34,943 nt of DNA from Flammeovirgaceae bacterium (GCA_023251155.1 JAHEZH010000053.1:1-34943), one strand, 5' to 3'; shown: positions 25,302-34,135, counted from the first letter of the stretch. Notes: a model not told the origin generated them from the letters alone. Translations and numbers: made by a program.

Positions 25302-25338
25302 AAACCCGTTTTGTTTGTGCAGAACGGGTTTTCTTTTT
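25302..25338 (+). terminator. Terminator of the susCD unit
   Basis: AAACCCGTT (25302-25310) pairs with AACGGGTTT (25323-25331) over a 12-nt loop, followed by TTCTTTTTT. Confidence 0.85.
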
Positions 25339-25405
25339 TATGCTATGCTTTGTTCTTCATAAGAAAAGGAAAGCACTATCTTTATCTTATAAACCAACTA
25401 CACCC

Positions 25406-25963
25406 ATGAAAATAAAAACCACCGGATTGGTAACGGCAGCCTTACTGGCTGTTGTTGTCCTTGTATCACTGGCGTTCAGCACAGTAGAACAAAAAAGAGT
25501 TAGTGCAAAAACAGACTATACGGTAAAGGAATGGGAGCGCGCCAAAGCCTACACCAAAGAATACCTGGATGCCGCAACCGAAGAAACATTCGGCTTTAAG
25601 CCAACACCGGAGATGAGAAGCTTCGGAGAGCAGATGCTTCATTTGTCTGAAGCAAATTATGGAATGGCTTCTGCGGCAAGTGGCACGCCAAGCCCTATCA
25701 AATTCGGAGAGCTGGAAAAAGGAGCACTGAAGACAAAAGCAGAAATCAGCAAAGCCGTTTTGGATAGTTATGATTTTGCTATCGCTGCAGCCAAAGGAAT
25801 GACGGATGAAAAGCTGGCCGGCAATGTAAAAATGTTCAACATGGAAATGACGGCAGAAACCGCACTGGCAAAAGCATTCGAGCATCAAACTCATCACCGC
25901 GGACAGACAACCGTTTATCTTCGCCTCAAAGGATTGAAGCCACCACAAGAAAAACTGTTTTAA
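25406..25963 (+). CDS. Exported DinB-like protein
   Basis: 185 residues from the ATG at 25406. The N-terminus MKIKTTGLVTAALLAVVVLVSLAFS is a signal peptide or single membrane anchor. The rest is a four-helix DinB-like domain with the three-histidine metal site: MLHLSEANYG in one helix and FEHQTHHRGQTTVYLRLKG near the C-terminus, the DinB hallmark. Most DinB proteins are cytosolic metal-dependent enzymes or thiol transferases; here the export signal implies periplasmic action. The frame is open up to 25286, but that extension covers the susCD terminator and is rejected. A -7-like box TATCTTTA lies at 25377-25384. Substrate unknown. Confidence 0.82.
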   Translation: MKIKTTGLVTAALLAVVVLVSLAFSTVEQKRVSAKTDYTVKEWERAKAYTKEYLDAATEETFGFKPTPEMRSFGEQMLHLSEANYGMASAASGTPSPIKFGELEKGALKTKAEISKAVLDSYDFAIAAAKGMTDEKLAGNVKMFNMEMTAETALAKAFEHQTHHRGQTTVYLRLKGLKPPQEKLF

Positions 25964-25981
25964 TCCTCATTAACGGATATC

Positions 25982-26013
25982 AAGGCATTGCTTCCCAGCG
26001 ATGCCTTTTTTAT
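25982..26013 (+). terminator. Terminator of the DinB-like gene
   Basis: AAGGCATTGCT (25982-25992), loop TCCC, AGCGATGCCTT (25997-26007): an 11-bp stem with one wobble, then TTTTTAT. Confidence 0.9.
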
Positions 26014-26035
26014 TTAAAACAAAAGTGAAAACGGT

Positions 26036-26470
26036 ATGAATCGAATGATCTGTTCATCATTTCTTCTCTCTTGGCCGCCCGTTTTGCTCACGCACAATCA
26101 AAAGAAGAAATAAAAATAGCCGCTGCCACTGAATCCTTGCATAACGCAATGATGGATTGATGCCGATCAAATAGTGTTAGACCGAATACTCTCGGCTGAT
26201 CTGAGCTATGGACACTCCAGTGGAAAAATAGAAGACCAATCTTCGTTCATCCATGCATTACCAGTAGCTCATCTGATTTTGTAACGCTATCGATAAGCGA
26301 ACAAACAATTAAAATCACTGACAACGTTGCCATTGTCCGGCACCGGTTAGATGCGGATACTTATGACAAAAGGCACCGCTACTACCGTTCATCTATCCGT
26401 TCTGCTGGTTTGACATAAACAAAAAGGGGAATGGAACTTACTTTCCAGGCTGGCGGTTAAACTACCCTAC
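26036..26470 (+). pseudogene. Decayed DUF4440/NTF2-like exported protein gene
   Basis: No intact frame covers this stretch, but pieces of one protein appear in order by switching frames: signal peptide start MNRMICSSFLLS (26036 on), LAARFAHAQSKEEIKIAAATES plus LHNAMMD (to 26157), DADQIVLDRILSADLSYGHSSG plus KIEDQSSFIHAL (from 26159), DFVTLSISEQTIKITDNVAI plus VRHRLDADTYDK (from 26275), then KGTATTVHLSVLLV, a TGA at 26411-26413 where the family has Trp, and HKQKGEWNLLSRLAVKLP. YGHSSG and the WxLLxRxAVKLP end are typical of DUF4440 (SnoaL/NTF2 fold) proteins. At least four frameshifts and one nonsense codon are needed. The rest of the gap to the transketolase gene (26471-26549) holds no clear feature. 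Confidence 0.85.
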
Positions 26471-26549
26471 GTAATGAGTGACCTGGCACCTTCTTTTACT
26501 CCTAAAGAAAGAAGTGTCCAATTCTCTCTCAAAATTCAATCGATAATTT

Positions 26550-28568
26550 ATGAAAACGTCTTCCTCCACCAACGATACGCTCGATCAGCTATCTGTAAAT
26601 ACACTTCGCTTCCTGTCCATTGATGCGGTTCAGAAAGCAAACTCTGGCCACCCTGGTCTTCCGTTAGGGGCAGCACCCATGGCTTATGTGTTATGGGCAA
26701 AGATCTTAAACTTCAATGCACAAAATCCAAAGTGGTTTAACCGCGATCGTTTTGTATTATCTGCGGGACATGGCTCTGCATTGTTGTACAGCCTTCTGCA
26801 CCTTGCCGGATATGATCTTACCATGAAAGATCTGAAAGAGTTTCGTCAGACAGGCTCACGTACGCCTGGTCATCCGGAGAGTATGTTTACCCCGGGTATT
26901 GAAGTAACGACTGGTCCGTTGGGTCAGGGATTTGGTAATGGTGTAGGTATGGCTATTGCCGAAGCCCATTTAGCCGCACGCTTTAACAAGCCGGGTTATC
27001 ATCTGATCGATCATTACACGTATGGTATTGTCAGTGACGGTGATTTGATGGAAGGTGTCGCTTCAGAAGCGGCCTCGCTGGCCGGTCATTTAAAGCTGGG
27101 TAAGCTGATTTATCTCTACGATGATAACAAAATTTCATTGGACGGGCCCACCAGTCTTGCTTTTACGGAAGATGTACTGAAGCGCTTTGAAGCTTACGAC
27201 TGGCATGTGCAAACCGTAGCGGATGGAAATGATTTAAAAGCCATTGAGAATGCATTGGAAAATGCGCGCAATGAAAAAGATAAGCCTTCGCTCATTGCTG
27301 TAAAAACCATTATCGGATATGGCAGCCCATTACAAAATTCAAGCAAATCGCATGGCAGCCCGTTGGGGGAAGAGAATGTGCGCAAGACAAAAGCGTTTTT
27401 CGGATGGGATCCCGACAAGCAATTCTACATTCCGGAAGGAGTAAAAGAAAATATGCAGGCACGAAGCACTGCCGGTGCAGAGGCAGAAAAAGTGTGGAAT
27501 CAACTATTTGACAAGTATAAAAAAGAATTTGCCAAAGAAGCGGCTGAGATAGAGTTGAGTTCACAAGACAATCTTCCTCAAGGATGGCAAAAAGCACTTC
27601 CTGTATTGAAGCCTGCGGATGGGCAACTTGCCACGCGTCAGGCATCAGGTAAAGCAATCGAAGCCTTACGTAAAACTGTGCCATGGCTGTTTGGTGGCTC
27701 TGCGGACCTGGCTTCATCTAATGAAATGTCAACCAAAGACGATGCCAGTTTCCAGCCCGGTCATTATGAAGAAAGTAATATTTGGTTTGGTGTGCGCGAA
27801 CATGGCATGGGTTCCATTATGAATGGACTTGCCGCACATAAAGGTGTGCGCGTATTTGGAGGAACGTTTCTCACTTTCTCGGATTACATGAAAGGCGCTA
27901 TTCGTCTTGCCGCTTTGACCGAAGCTCCGGTGATTTATGTATTCACACATGATAGTGTTGGCCTGGGTGAAGATGGCCCTACGCATCAACCCATCGAACA
28001 GGTGGCCGCACTTCGTATCATTCCTAATCTAGTTACCATTCGCCCTGCGGATGCAAATGAAACGATACAGGCATGGCGCGTTGCCTTGGAGCGTGAAAAA
28101 GGCCCGGTGGCATTGATCCTTAGCCGCCAAAAACTTCCTGTGATTGACCAGGATAAATTTCCTTCCGCAACGAATGTAGAGAAGGGTGCCTACGTACTGA
28201 AAGATTCAGGTGAAGGAAATACACCATTGATTCTGATCGCTACCGGATCAGAAGTATCTCTTGCATTGGCCGCACAGGAAAAACTAGCTGCCGAAAAAAT
28301 AAACGTTCGCGTAGTGAGCATGCCTAGCTGGGAGCTTTTCGAAAAGCAGGATGCGGCATATAAAGAAAGTGTGTTACCCAAAGCTTCCAAGAAAAGACTG
28401 TCCATTGAAGCACTCTCTCCTTTTGGTTGGGAAAAATATGTAGGGGATGAGGGAAAAATACTTGGTATTAACCGCTTTGGTGAATCCGGCAAGGGTGAGG
28501 AAGTACTGGAAGCACTTGGCTTCTCTGTTGACAATGTAGTGAAGGAAGCAAAGGCCTTGTTGAACTAA
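26550..28568 (+). CDS. tkt: Transketolase
   Basis: 672 residues, full length. A thiamine diphosphate and Mg2+ enzyme of the pentose phosphate pathway, moving two-carbon ketol units between sugar phosphates in the cytosol. [26 protein letters not shown] near 22-47, [13 protein letters not shown], the ThDP motif [17 protein letters not shown] [14 protein letters not shown] to [34 protein letters not shown] and [16 protein letters not shown] are all intact. All three domains are present in one chain. No neighbouring pentose phosphate gene is seen; the upstream neighbour is a dead gene and the downstream one is convergent. Confidence 0.97.
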   Translation: MKTSSSTNDTLDQLSVNTLRFLSIDAVQKANSGHPGLPLGAAPMAYVLWAKILNFNAQNPKWFNRDRFVLSAGHGSALLYSLLHLAGYDLTMKDLKEFRQTGSRTPGHPESMFTPGIEVTTGPLGQGFGNGVGMAIAEAHLAARFNKPGYHLIDHYTYGIVSDGDLMEGVASEAASLAGHLKLGKLIYLYDDNKISLDGPTSLAFTEDVLKRFEAYDWHVQTVADGNDLKAIENALENARNEKDKPSLIAVKTIIGYGSPLQNSSKSHGSPLGEENVRKTKAFFGWDPDKQFYIPEGVKENMQARSTAGAEAEKVWNQLFDKYKKEFAKEAAEIELSSQDNLPQGWQKALPVLKPADGQLATRQASGKAIEALRKTVPWLFGGSADLASSNEMSTKDDASFQPGHYEESNIWFGVREHGMGSIMNGLAAHKGVRVFGGTFLTFSDYMKGAIRLAALTEAPVIYVFTHDSVGLGEDGPTHQPIEQVAALRIIPNLVTIRPADANETIQAWRVALEREKGPVALILSRQKLPVIDQDKFPSATNVEKGAYVLKDSGEGNTPLILIATGSEVSLALAAQEKLAAEKINVRVVSMPSWELFEKQDAAYKESVLPKASKKRLSIEALSPFGWEKYVGDEGKILGINRFGESGKGEEVLEALGFSVDNVVKEAKALLN

Positions 28569-28622
28569 TAGCCGTTCTTCAGGACTTCAACTACTTTAAC
28601 CCGTTAGTATGCTGAATAAAAG

Positions 28623-28649
28623 CAACGGTGAGGTAACCACTCACCGTTG
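28623..28649. terminator. Bidirectional terminator between tkt and the 28651 esterase gene
   Basis: CAACGGTGAG (28623-28632) pairs perfectly with CTCACCGTTG (28640-28649) around a 7-nt loop. Plus-strand flank is TTTATTTC; minus-strand flank is CTTTTATTC. Confidence 0.8.
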
Positions 28650-28650
28650 T

Positions 28651-29550
28651 TTATTTCATGTGCTTATCCAGAAAGGCAATCAGGTTAGTACGGATGTCTT
28701 CTGCGTCAAACATCTTTCCGTAATGCGGCGCATCTTTAACAATGGTTAACGCATTGGGAACACCCGCCAGATCCAGCCACGATTTAAGAAGATACGATTG
28801 AGCTCTTGGCACATCCTGATCTTTTTCACCATGCACTATAAAAACCGGAGGGTCATTTTTATCGACATACGTGACCGGACTCGCTGCCTTACTGATATCA
28901 GGACGAAGTAAAGGAGTATGACCCAATAATTTGGCAATCGAATTATCTATGTTGTTAAGATCGGATGTTGCAAAAAACAAAGTGAAGTCACTCGGTCCAT
29001 AAAAATCAAGCATCACTTTAATTCTGAAAGAAGGTTTCTTTTTATTCACATAAAATTCCGGCACCTCATTATTGTTTGATAATGCCAGTAACGACCCAAG
29101 ATGTCCTCCGGCAGAAAATCCCATGACGGCAAACTTATTCTTATCGAGTTTATACTTCGCGGCATTGGCATATAAAAACTCAATGGCCTGATTACAATCC
29201 TGTATCTGCGCAGGGAAAATCGCATGGGTACTGAAGCGATAATCAATCGATGCAAGTGCATATCCTTTTTCAAGGAGGGCTTTTATGGTGCCCGTCATGT
29301 AACCCATGTCAGCATACTTATCGTTGTGATTCCAGGCACCTCCATGTATCCATATTACCAGCGGTGCATTTGCCGATGCATTGGGGGGCAGGTAAATATC
29401 CAGCAAATGTTTTTTTAATGTATCGGCTGCATAAGGAATGTTCTGATAAAAAACGGTTCCTTTCGGAAATGCTTCGTTGAAGAAAGACGGAACCTGCGCT
29501 GAAACAATAAAACTGATCACAGAGAAAATAGCAATAAATAATCGGGTCAT
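28651..29550 (-). CDS. Exported alpha/beta hydrolase, BD-FAE/carboxylesterase-like
   Basis: 299 residues. Signal peptide MTRLFIAIFSVISFIVSAQ. LLDIYLPPNASANAPLVIWIHGGAWNHNDK gives the HGGAW oxyanion loop typical of the hormone-sensitive-lipase, BD-FAE and kynurenine-formamidase-like groups. The nucleophile is Ser145 or close by in GFSAGGHLGSLLA; the acid is in VHGEKDQDVP and the histidine in DAPHYGK. Probably a periplasmic esterase; the acyl substrate is unknown. A -7-like TATCTTTA lies at 29577-29570. It converges on tkt and is divergent from the YCF48-like gene. Confidence 0.85.
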   Translation of the reverse strand: MTRLFIAIFSVISFIVSAQVPSFFNEAFPKGTVFYQNIPYAADTLKKHLLDIYLPPNASANAPLVIWIHGGAWNHNDKYADMGYMTGTIKALLEKGYALASIDYRFSTHAIFPAQIQDCNQAIEFLYANAAKYKLDKNKFAVMGFSAGGHLGSLLALSNNNEVPEFYVNKKKPSFRIKVMLDFYGPSDFTLFFATSDLNNIDNSIAKLLGHTPLLRPDISKAASPVTYVDKNDPPVFIVHGEKDQDVPRAQSYLLKSWLDLAGVPNALTIVKDAPHYGKMFDAEDIRTNLIAFLDKHMK

Positions 29551-29738
29551 TGTTTTTATGGTTGGCCATTAAAGATAATGGATTACTCCGGATGTTCATA
29601 AGTGCATTTCAATTGACGTACACCTGATTACTGCTCTTTTGCGAAATAGAAAAAAGCGCGGCCTGAATGCTCAGCAGGTATCGATTAGTTGTTATCAAAA
29701 ACTAATTCTTACCTTAAGGCTCTCTATATTCTATTACG

Positions 29739-30752
29739 ATGAGTTACTTTTTTTCAGTGCTGTTCTTATTGCTGTTTACATTCACTCACGCCCAGAATTA
29801 CCAATTCCATAAAGTAAATGCAGAGACCAATGCTTCCTTTCGCGGACTATCGGTAGTAAATGATACGATCGCATGGATCAGTGGAAGCCAGGGGCAAGTG
29901 GGTGTTACTGCAGATGGAGGAAAAACATGGCGCTTCAACACCGTGAAGGGACATGAGAAATCAGAGTTCCGCTCGCTTTATGCTTTTGATGCCCGGCGCG
30001 CGATTATCGCTAATGCAGGATCGCCTGCATATATCCTTACTACCGCGGATGCCGGGAAAACGTGGAAGACCGTGCACACACTCACACACAAAGATGCATT
30101 CTTCGATGGAATTGATTTCTGGAATAGCAAAGAAGGAATCATCTATGGTGATCCGATCGATGGGAAGATGTTATTGCTAAAAACGACCGATGGGGGTCTG
30201 TCATGGAAAGAAATCACGAATGCACCCAGGTTAGAAACCGGCGAGGCTTCGTTTGCTGCAAGCGGCACCGGCATCCGTTGTCTAAAAAATGATAAAATCA
30301 TCATCTGTACAGGAGGAACACTATCGCGCTTATGGATTTCGGACGATAAAGGTGAGCAGTGGACAAATCGCACTACGCCCATCATTCAAGGGCAAAGTAC
30401 CACCGGTATTTTTTCATTTGCGCAGAATGGTAACCAACTGCTGATTGTGGGGGGCGATTTCAAAGAGGAGAACGGCACAACGCTTCATTGTTTTTATTCA
30501 ACCGATGATGGAGCCAACTGGGTGGCGCCCTTAACGGCTACCCGTGGCTATCGTGAATGTATCGAACCGATTACGGAAACGATCCTGATCGCGACAGGTC
30601 CTTCGGGCAGCGATATCTCATTGGATAACGGGCAGCACTGGCAGGCGCTCTCCGATGAAAAAGGGTTGCACACTATCCGCAAGGCACGAAACGGGAAACT
30701 GGTTATCGCTGCTGGCGGAAGTGGTAAGATCTTCCTGGTCAGCAAGAAATGA
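29739..30752 (+). CDS. Exported YCF48/Asp-box beta-propeller protein
   Basis: 337 residues. Signal peptide MSYFFSVLFLLLFTFTHAQ. Six Asp-box-type motifs, spaced as propeller blades: TADGGKTWR, TADAGKTWK, TTDGGLSWK, SDDKGEQW, STDDGANW and SLDNGQHW. Such repeats define the YCF48/Hcf136-like and sialidase-like propeller group. In plants and cyanobacteria YCF48 helps photosystem II assembly; Bacteroidota homologues, often annotated as oxidoreductase or photosystem assembly protein, cannot have that job. The sialidase active-site arginines are not evident, so a binding or scaffold role is more likely. No C-terminal T9SS sorting domain is present. Confidence 0.83.
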   Translation: MSYFFSVLFLLLFTFTHAQNYQFHKVNAETNASFRGLSVVNDTIAWISGSQGQVGVTADGGKTWRFNTVKGHEKSEFRSLYAFDARRAIIANAGSPAYILTTADAGKTWKTVHTLTHKDAFFDGIDFWNSKEGIIYGDPIDGKMLLLKTTDGGLSWKEITNAPRLETGEASFAASGTGIRCLKNDKIIICTGGTLSRLWISDDKGEQWTNRTTPIIQGQSTTGIFSFAQNGNQLLIVGGDFKEENGTTLHCFYSTDDGANWVAPLTATRGYRECIEPITETILIATGPSGSDISLDNGQHWQALSDEKGLHTIRKARNGKLVIAAGGSGKIFLVSKK

Positions 30753-30796
30753 CAAAGTCACGTTTGGAGATTTATTTACTCACAAAATCAACTCCC

Positions 30797-30845
30797 TGAT
30801 TGGCTTCGGTTGAAACATTAGCCGAAAGGCGAGGCATCATTTTTT
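30797..30845 (+). terminator. Possible imperfect terminator after the YCF48-like gene
   Basis: TTCGGTT (30805-30811) pairs with AGCCGAA (30820-30826) with one wobble, outer TGAT (30797-30800) with ATCA (30836-30839), followed by a run of T. Bulges make the stem weak. Confidence 0.4.
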
Positions 30846-30896
30846 CTGTGTGAATACCGATACACGGAGCTTACAATCTCTTGTATTAGTCTTGCC

Positions 30897-31352
30897 ATGT
30901 CACACCTCAACCGCAGTTTGATTTCACTTTTAGTTAGTGTTCTTCTCGTATCCATTTCTGGATGCCATCCGTCCAGTTATCTGTTTGAGCAATTCGCACA
31001 GGAAGAAAAAGGATGGGTATTGCTGGAGGAAACGAAGGTGAATCATATCAGGGAAAAAGATGTACTCAAAATAAAAGGCAATCAGAAATTTACTTCACTG
31101 CGACTTTACGTACGAAATCGTGATATTGATATCCATGATCTCGAAGTTCACATGATCAGCGGTGATATTTTAAAACCCGCTATTGAGAAGGAAGTGAAGC
31201 GCGGAGAGCGAAGTCGGGTAATTGAACTGGCCGCTGATGGCCGTCAGCTGGATTACATTACCATACGCTACCGTTCAAAGGGAGCCTGGTTTACCAAACG
31301 CGCAACCGTACTATTTGTAGGCAAACAATATAATCCGAACGGAGCGTACTAA
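30897..31352 (+). CDS. Small lipoprotein of unknown function (DUF2541-like pattern)
   Basis: 151 residues. Signal peptide with lipobox VSISGC (Cys at about 23), so probably a lipoprotein. The mature part is beta-rich: GWVLLEETKVNHIREKDVLKI, KFTSLRLYVRNRDIDIHDLEVHMISGD, then RGERSRVIELAADGRQLDYITIRYRSKGAW. This run of strands, with a charged loop and a final [YW]xSKG, looks like the DUF2541-type periplasmic domain, but the match is by eye. No catalytic motif. TAGTCTTG at 30887-30894 resembles a -7 box but is too close to the ATG to serve this start with a leader. Confidence 0.65.
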   Translation: MSHLNRSLISLLVSVLLVSISGCHPSSYLFEQFAQEEKGWVLLEETKVNHIREKDVLKIKGNQKFTSLRLYVRNRDIDIHDLEVHMISGDILKPAIEKEVKRGERSRVIELAADGRQLDYITIRYRSKGAWFTKRATVLFVGKQYNPNGAY

Positions 31353-31403
31353 AGTAAAAAATCTTCTTCCCACTTCTATTCGAAATAAGAAGAAGACTTT
31401 ACT
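31353..31403. terminator. AT-rich hairpin between convergent genes
   Basis: AGTAAA and TCTTCTTC (31362-31369) face GAAGAAGA (31389-31396) and TTTACT across a 19-nt loop that can itself pair. It sits between the 30897 lipoprotein and the ThuA gene and may end both transcripts; low GC keeps confidence modest. Confidence 0.45.
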
Positions 31404-31420
31404 ATTACATGGCTGATTCT

Positions 31421-32182
31421 TTACAACCCTTTGCCCGTAGCGGCCCAATAAATACCTCCATACAAATGATCCAGGAAAATCGGATCGGAGAACGTAAGAG
31501 GGATGTGACCGAGACCGGTATAAAACGAACGTCCGCCATCGTATTTATGATACCATGCGATTGGATGAAGGCTGCCCATCCCTTTGCCTTCTTTCTCTCC
31601 CCACTTCGCATACGGATCGTACGTTTTCTCATCTACAGATAAAAGGATTTTTAAATCATCCGCCTTGCGCTCTCCATATTCATACCACTCATCTGTCCAT
31701 ACTAATTTTTTGGGGAAGCGCTCCATACCCGGAAAATTACCGTCCTCCAGTTTGAGATAAGCTGTTTGTTGCTGAGGATGTATCTTAAACATCATACCCA
31801 CTAGCCTGGTGTACCATGGCCAGTCATACTCTGTATCTGATGCGCTGTGAATACCGACATAACCTTTGCCTGCTTTGATGAATTTTTCAAAAGCAGTTTG
31901 CTGGTCTGCATTCAGGATATCTCCCGTGGTGTTCAGAAAAATCACCACCTTATAATTCTCTAATGCTTTGTCATTAAAGATGGCGGCATTCTCGTGCCAG
32001 TCGATCGTGAAATTATTCCTGGCCGCCAATGTGCGCATAGCCGTTACACCTTCCTGTATGGATTCATGATGGAATCCATCTGTCTTGGTGAATAGTAGTG
32101 CTTTGAATTGCTGTGCAAAAGCACCAGAACCCGTGAGCAACAGAAAGAGTAAAATGCATTTAAAAATAGTTTTCATTGTCAT
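31421..32182 (-). CDS. Exported ThuA-domain protein
   Basis: 253 residues; ATG at 32182 or the second ATG at 32176 (MKTIF), both before the signal peptide KTIFKCILLFLLLTGSGAFAQ. The mature part is a single ThuA domain (glutamine-amidotransferase-like fold): ALLFTKTDGFHHESIQEG, VVIFLNTTGDILN, GYVGIHSASDTEYDWPWY, VWTDEWYEY, HPIAWYHKYDGGRSFYTGLGH, all typical. ThuA was named for trehalose use in rhizobia; the Bacteroidota proteins are periplasmic and probably act on sugars, but the reaction is not established. No accompanying sugar dehydrogenase is in the window. A -7-like TATATTTA lies at 32210-32203. Confidence 0.88.
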   Translation of the reverse strand: MTMKTIFKCILLFLLLTGSGAFAQQFKALLFTKTDGFHHESIQEGVTAMRTLAARNNFTIDWHENAAIFNDKALENYKVVIFLNTTGDILNADQQTAFEKFIKAGKGYVGIHSASDTEYDWPWYTRLVGMMFKIHPQQQTAYLKLEDGNFPGMERFPKKLVWTDEWYEYGERKADDLKILLSVDEKTYDPYAKWGEKEGKGMGSLHPIAWYHKYDGGRSFYTGLGHIPLTFSDPIFLDHLYGGIYWAATGKGL

Positions 32183-32251
32183 TGAATGGATGGTGTGTGC
32201 ACTAAATATAACGCTTTCCGCTTCAGCTCATAGCTACTCACTACTCCATTC

Positions 32252-32277
32252 ATTGCCATGATTATTTATCTGGCAAT
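32252..32277. repeat. Inverted repeat upstream of the ThuA gene
   Basis: ATTGCCA (32252-32258) and TGGCAAT (32271-32277) are a perfect 7-bp inverted repeat with a 12-nt spacer, about 40 bp upstream of the ThuA -7-like box. It could be an operator. The rest of the 286-bp gap (32183-32468) holds only a bulged hairpin at 32388-32417 near the end of the lipase-like gene. Confidence 0.3.
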
Positions 32278-32468
32278 AAACAGGGATAAACCTGTCCTTA
32301 ACCCGTCATTCCTAAAACAAAAGCCAGTCCCTTGCGAGGCGGTCTTCCTATCAAATCAAGTCGTTGACCGCTCTTATTAAATTAACGAGAAGGCTGCATC
32401 TGCAGGTAAGACCTTCTATGCGGTCCGTGCCAACGAATATTGATTTCCAACCCGAAAAGAAAAACGGA

Positions 32469-33986
32469 CTACTCCACGATCTCTGTCCCCGGCCTGATGT
32501 TCTTGAAATCACCTTGTTTCTTTGTGGGCATGGAATCGCCTGGCAGCGCATCCAGTTGAAAGACTTCGCTATGCACAACACGTTGCAGGCAAATCTCAAT
32601 TAGCGTAGTGCTGTTGGGGACTAATGCTTTATCGTATAACTCCTTCGTGGCCCGGATGCGACAAGGAAGGTATTTGATAAATCCTTCCTCCGGTCTTGGC
32701 CGGATTTCAAATCCCAGGGAATCAATTCCCATCAGTGCGGGACGAATGACTTTGCCGTTTTTATCCAACACGGCATCCGTACCATTCATGATATCGTAGT
32801 TGAAATAATAGGTAATGGTTTCAGCATTAACATGATTTCGCTGCCGGTCTACAAAAAATCCTTCCGGTAAATGATTGGGATCACTTTCTTCCCCCGCAGT
32901 GATCAGCAAATCAAAATCGTTCACTGCATAACCCTGGCTATCCACTACTTTAAAAATAACCATTGAAAAACGATCATGTATAAAAATACGATCAGACAAC
33001 AGTAACCGGTCTTCTACTTCTATCTTCTCTTGCTGCTGAACACCGATGGTCTCCCGGGCAAACTGATTATAAAGCGCAGTGTACTCCTGAGTGGTTTTGA
33101 CACGAATGCAATCAAAGATTGCTTTTACTGTTTCGCTGCTCTTATCATTACCCGCTGTTTTCTTCACACTTTTCAATATGCCCATGCTATCACCCGAGTG
33201 CGACTTGCCCGCGATAATGCGAAGAGGTGTTTTAGGAGCTTCCTGAAAGCGTGTTATTTCAAGATCACCTGTAATCCATTTTCCACCTGCCTCTTTTACC
33301 GGAGCTGGCTGGCTGAGCAGTATATAACGAGCTTCCAGGTTAGCAGCAGCCACACGCACCACGCCATCAGAACCTAATTCACCGGTGTAACTGTTCAGGT
33401 TGTCGTACAACTTTCTATCAATTGACTGACCGGTTAACACAAATGGAAAGACATTTTGTGTGCTGATGGTATTGTCTCCGTTTATAATCCAATCCAGGTT
33501 GAGTTTCCAGGCCTCATTGCTTCCCAGTTCAAGCCAGTCTAACACGCCTTGTCCCGGCTCTACCTGATCAAACCATGCCTTCAACCGACCCAGTCTTCCT
33601 TTACCCAGCTGCGCCAATGCCGAACCATAATTGGCAGGAGCCAGCATAATCCAATGACTCATCGGGCATTGCTTATTCTCATAATACCGGTGCCACCAAT
33701 CACGAACAACCGGCCCTCCTGTGGAATGAGTGATCCCGATAAAACGTCCGTTGCCGTTCATTATATCTGACAATTGTTCTTTCACTGCCGATTGAAACGC
33801 TCTTGACAGATCACCCATGCGCACTTCATCATGAAAGCTGATGTATTTGCCAAGAAAGATTTCTTTCACCTCATAGTTCAACCCTGCTTTGCGCACTTCC
33901 TCCCGAAGTCGTAAGGGCAGTTCGCCATACGTACTTATGTTGGTCACACTCCAGCCATGCACAAATACGATGGTTAAATTTTCCAT
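32469..33986 (-). CDS. Lipase/phospholipase-like alpha/beta hydrolase, two-part, no signal peptide
   Basis: 505 residues. The N-terminal 130 residues show an alpha/beta hydrolase start: LTIVFVHGWSV (oxyanion HGW) and nucleophile elbow GITHSTGG with Ser88, then MSHWIMLAPANYGSALAQLGKGRLGRLKAW. Catalytic acid and histidine are not certain; GKSHSGDSMGIL near 258-270 may give the histidine. The C-terminal 200 residues (from about IEVEDRLLLSDR) look like an added beta-rich domain without a name I know. No signal peptide, so cytosolic or sent out by another route. The pattern recalls bacterial lipases and phospholipases, including type VI lipase effectors, but no T6SS gene is in the window. Function unproved. 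Confidence 0.68.
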   Translation of the reverse strand: MENLTIVFVHGWSVTNISTYGELPLRLREEVRKAGLNYEVKEIFLGKYISFHDEVRMGDLSRAFQSAVKEQLSDIMNGNGRFIGITHSTGGPVVRDWWHRYYENKQCPMSHWIMLAPANYGSALAQLGKGRLGRLKAWFDQVEPGQGVLDWLELGSNEAWKLNLDWIINGDNTISTQNVFPFVLTGQSIDRKLYDNLNSYTGELGSDGVVRVAAANLEARYILLSQPAPVKEAGGKWITGDLEITRFQEAPKTPLRIIAGKSHSGDSMGILKSVKKTAGNDKSSETVKAIFDCIRVKTTQEYTALYNQFARETIGVQQQEKIEVEDRLLLSDRIFIHDRFSMVIFKVVDSQGYAVNDFDLLITAGEESDPNHLPEGFFVDRQRNHVNAETITYYFNYDIMNGTDAVLDKNGKVIRPALMGIDSLGFEIRPRPEEGFIKYLPCRIRATKELYDKALVPNSTTLIEICLQRVVHSEVFQLDALPGDSMPTKKQGDFKNIRPGTEIVE

Positions 33987-34033
33987 GCTTTAAGGGTAAT
34001 AAAGGGGTTAAACTGATCTTTGCGGAATTCGTT

Positions 34034-34070
34034 TGCTACACAAGACGCTAAGACGTTAAAAAGGCACAAA
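34034..34070. repeat. AAGACGCT-type intergenic repeat remnant
   Basis: AAGACGCT (34042-34049) and AAGACGTT (34050-34057) are tandem near-copies followed by AAAAAGGCACAAAG. This resembles the CAAAGACGCTAAGACGC words found scattered in intergenic DNA of many bacteria. It lies in the 149-bp gap between the two last minus-strand genes. Confidence 0.3.
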
Positions 34071-34135
34071 GTAATTCTGTAATTAAGTCTAGCTAATTTT
34101 TATGATAAAGCAAAGCCGATGTCATTAAGTGACCG

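Noticed and set aside
25466-25948. 160-codon minus-strand open frame opposite the DinB-like gene
   Set aside because: Cys/Phe-rich shadow of the DinB frame; no start context or promoter.
32364-32603. Small plus-strand open frame near the end of the lipase-like gene
   Set aside because: Overlaps the lipase-like gene in antisense and has no promoter or recognisable product.
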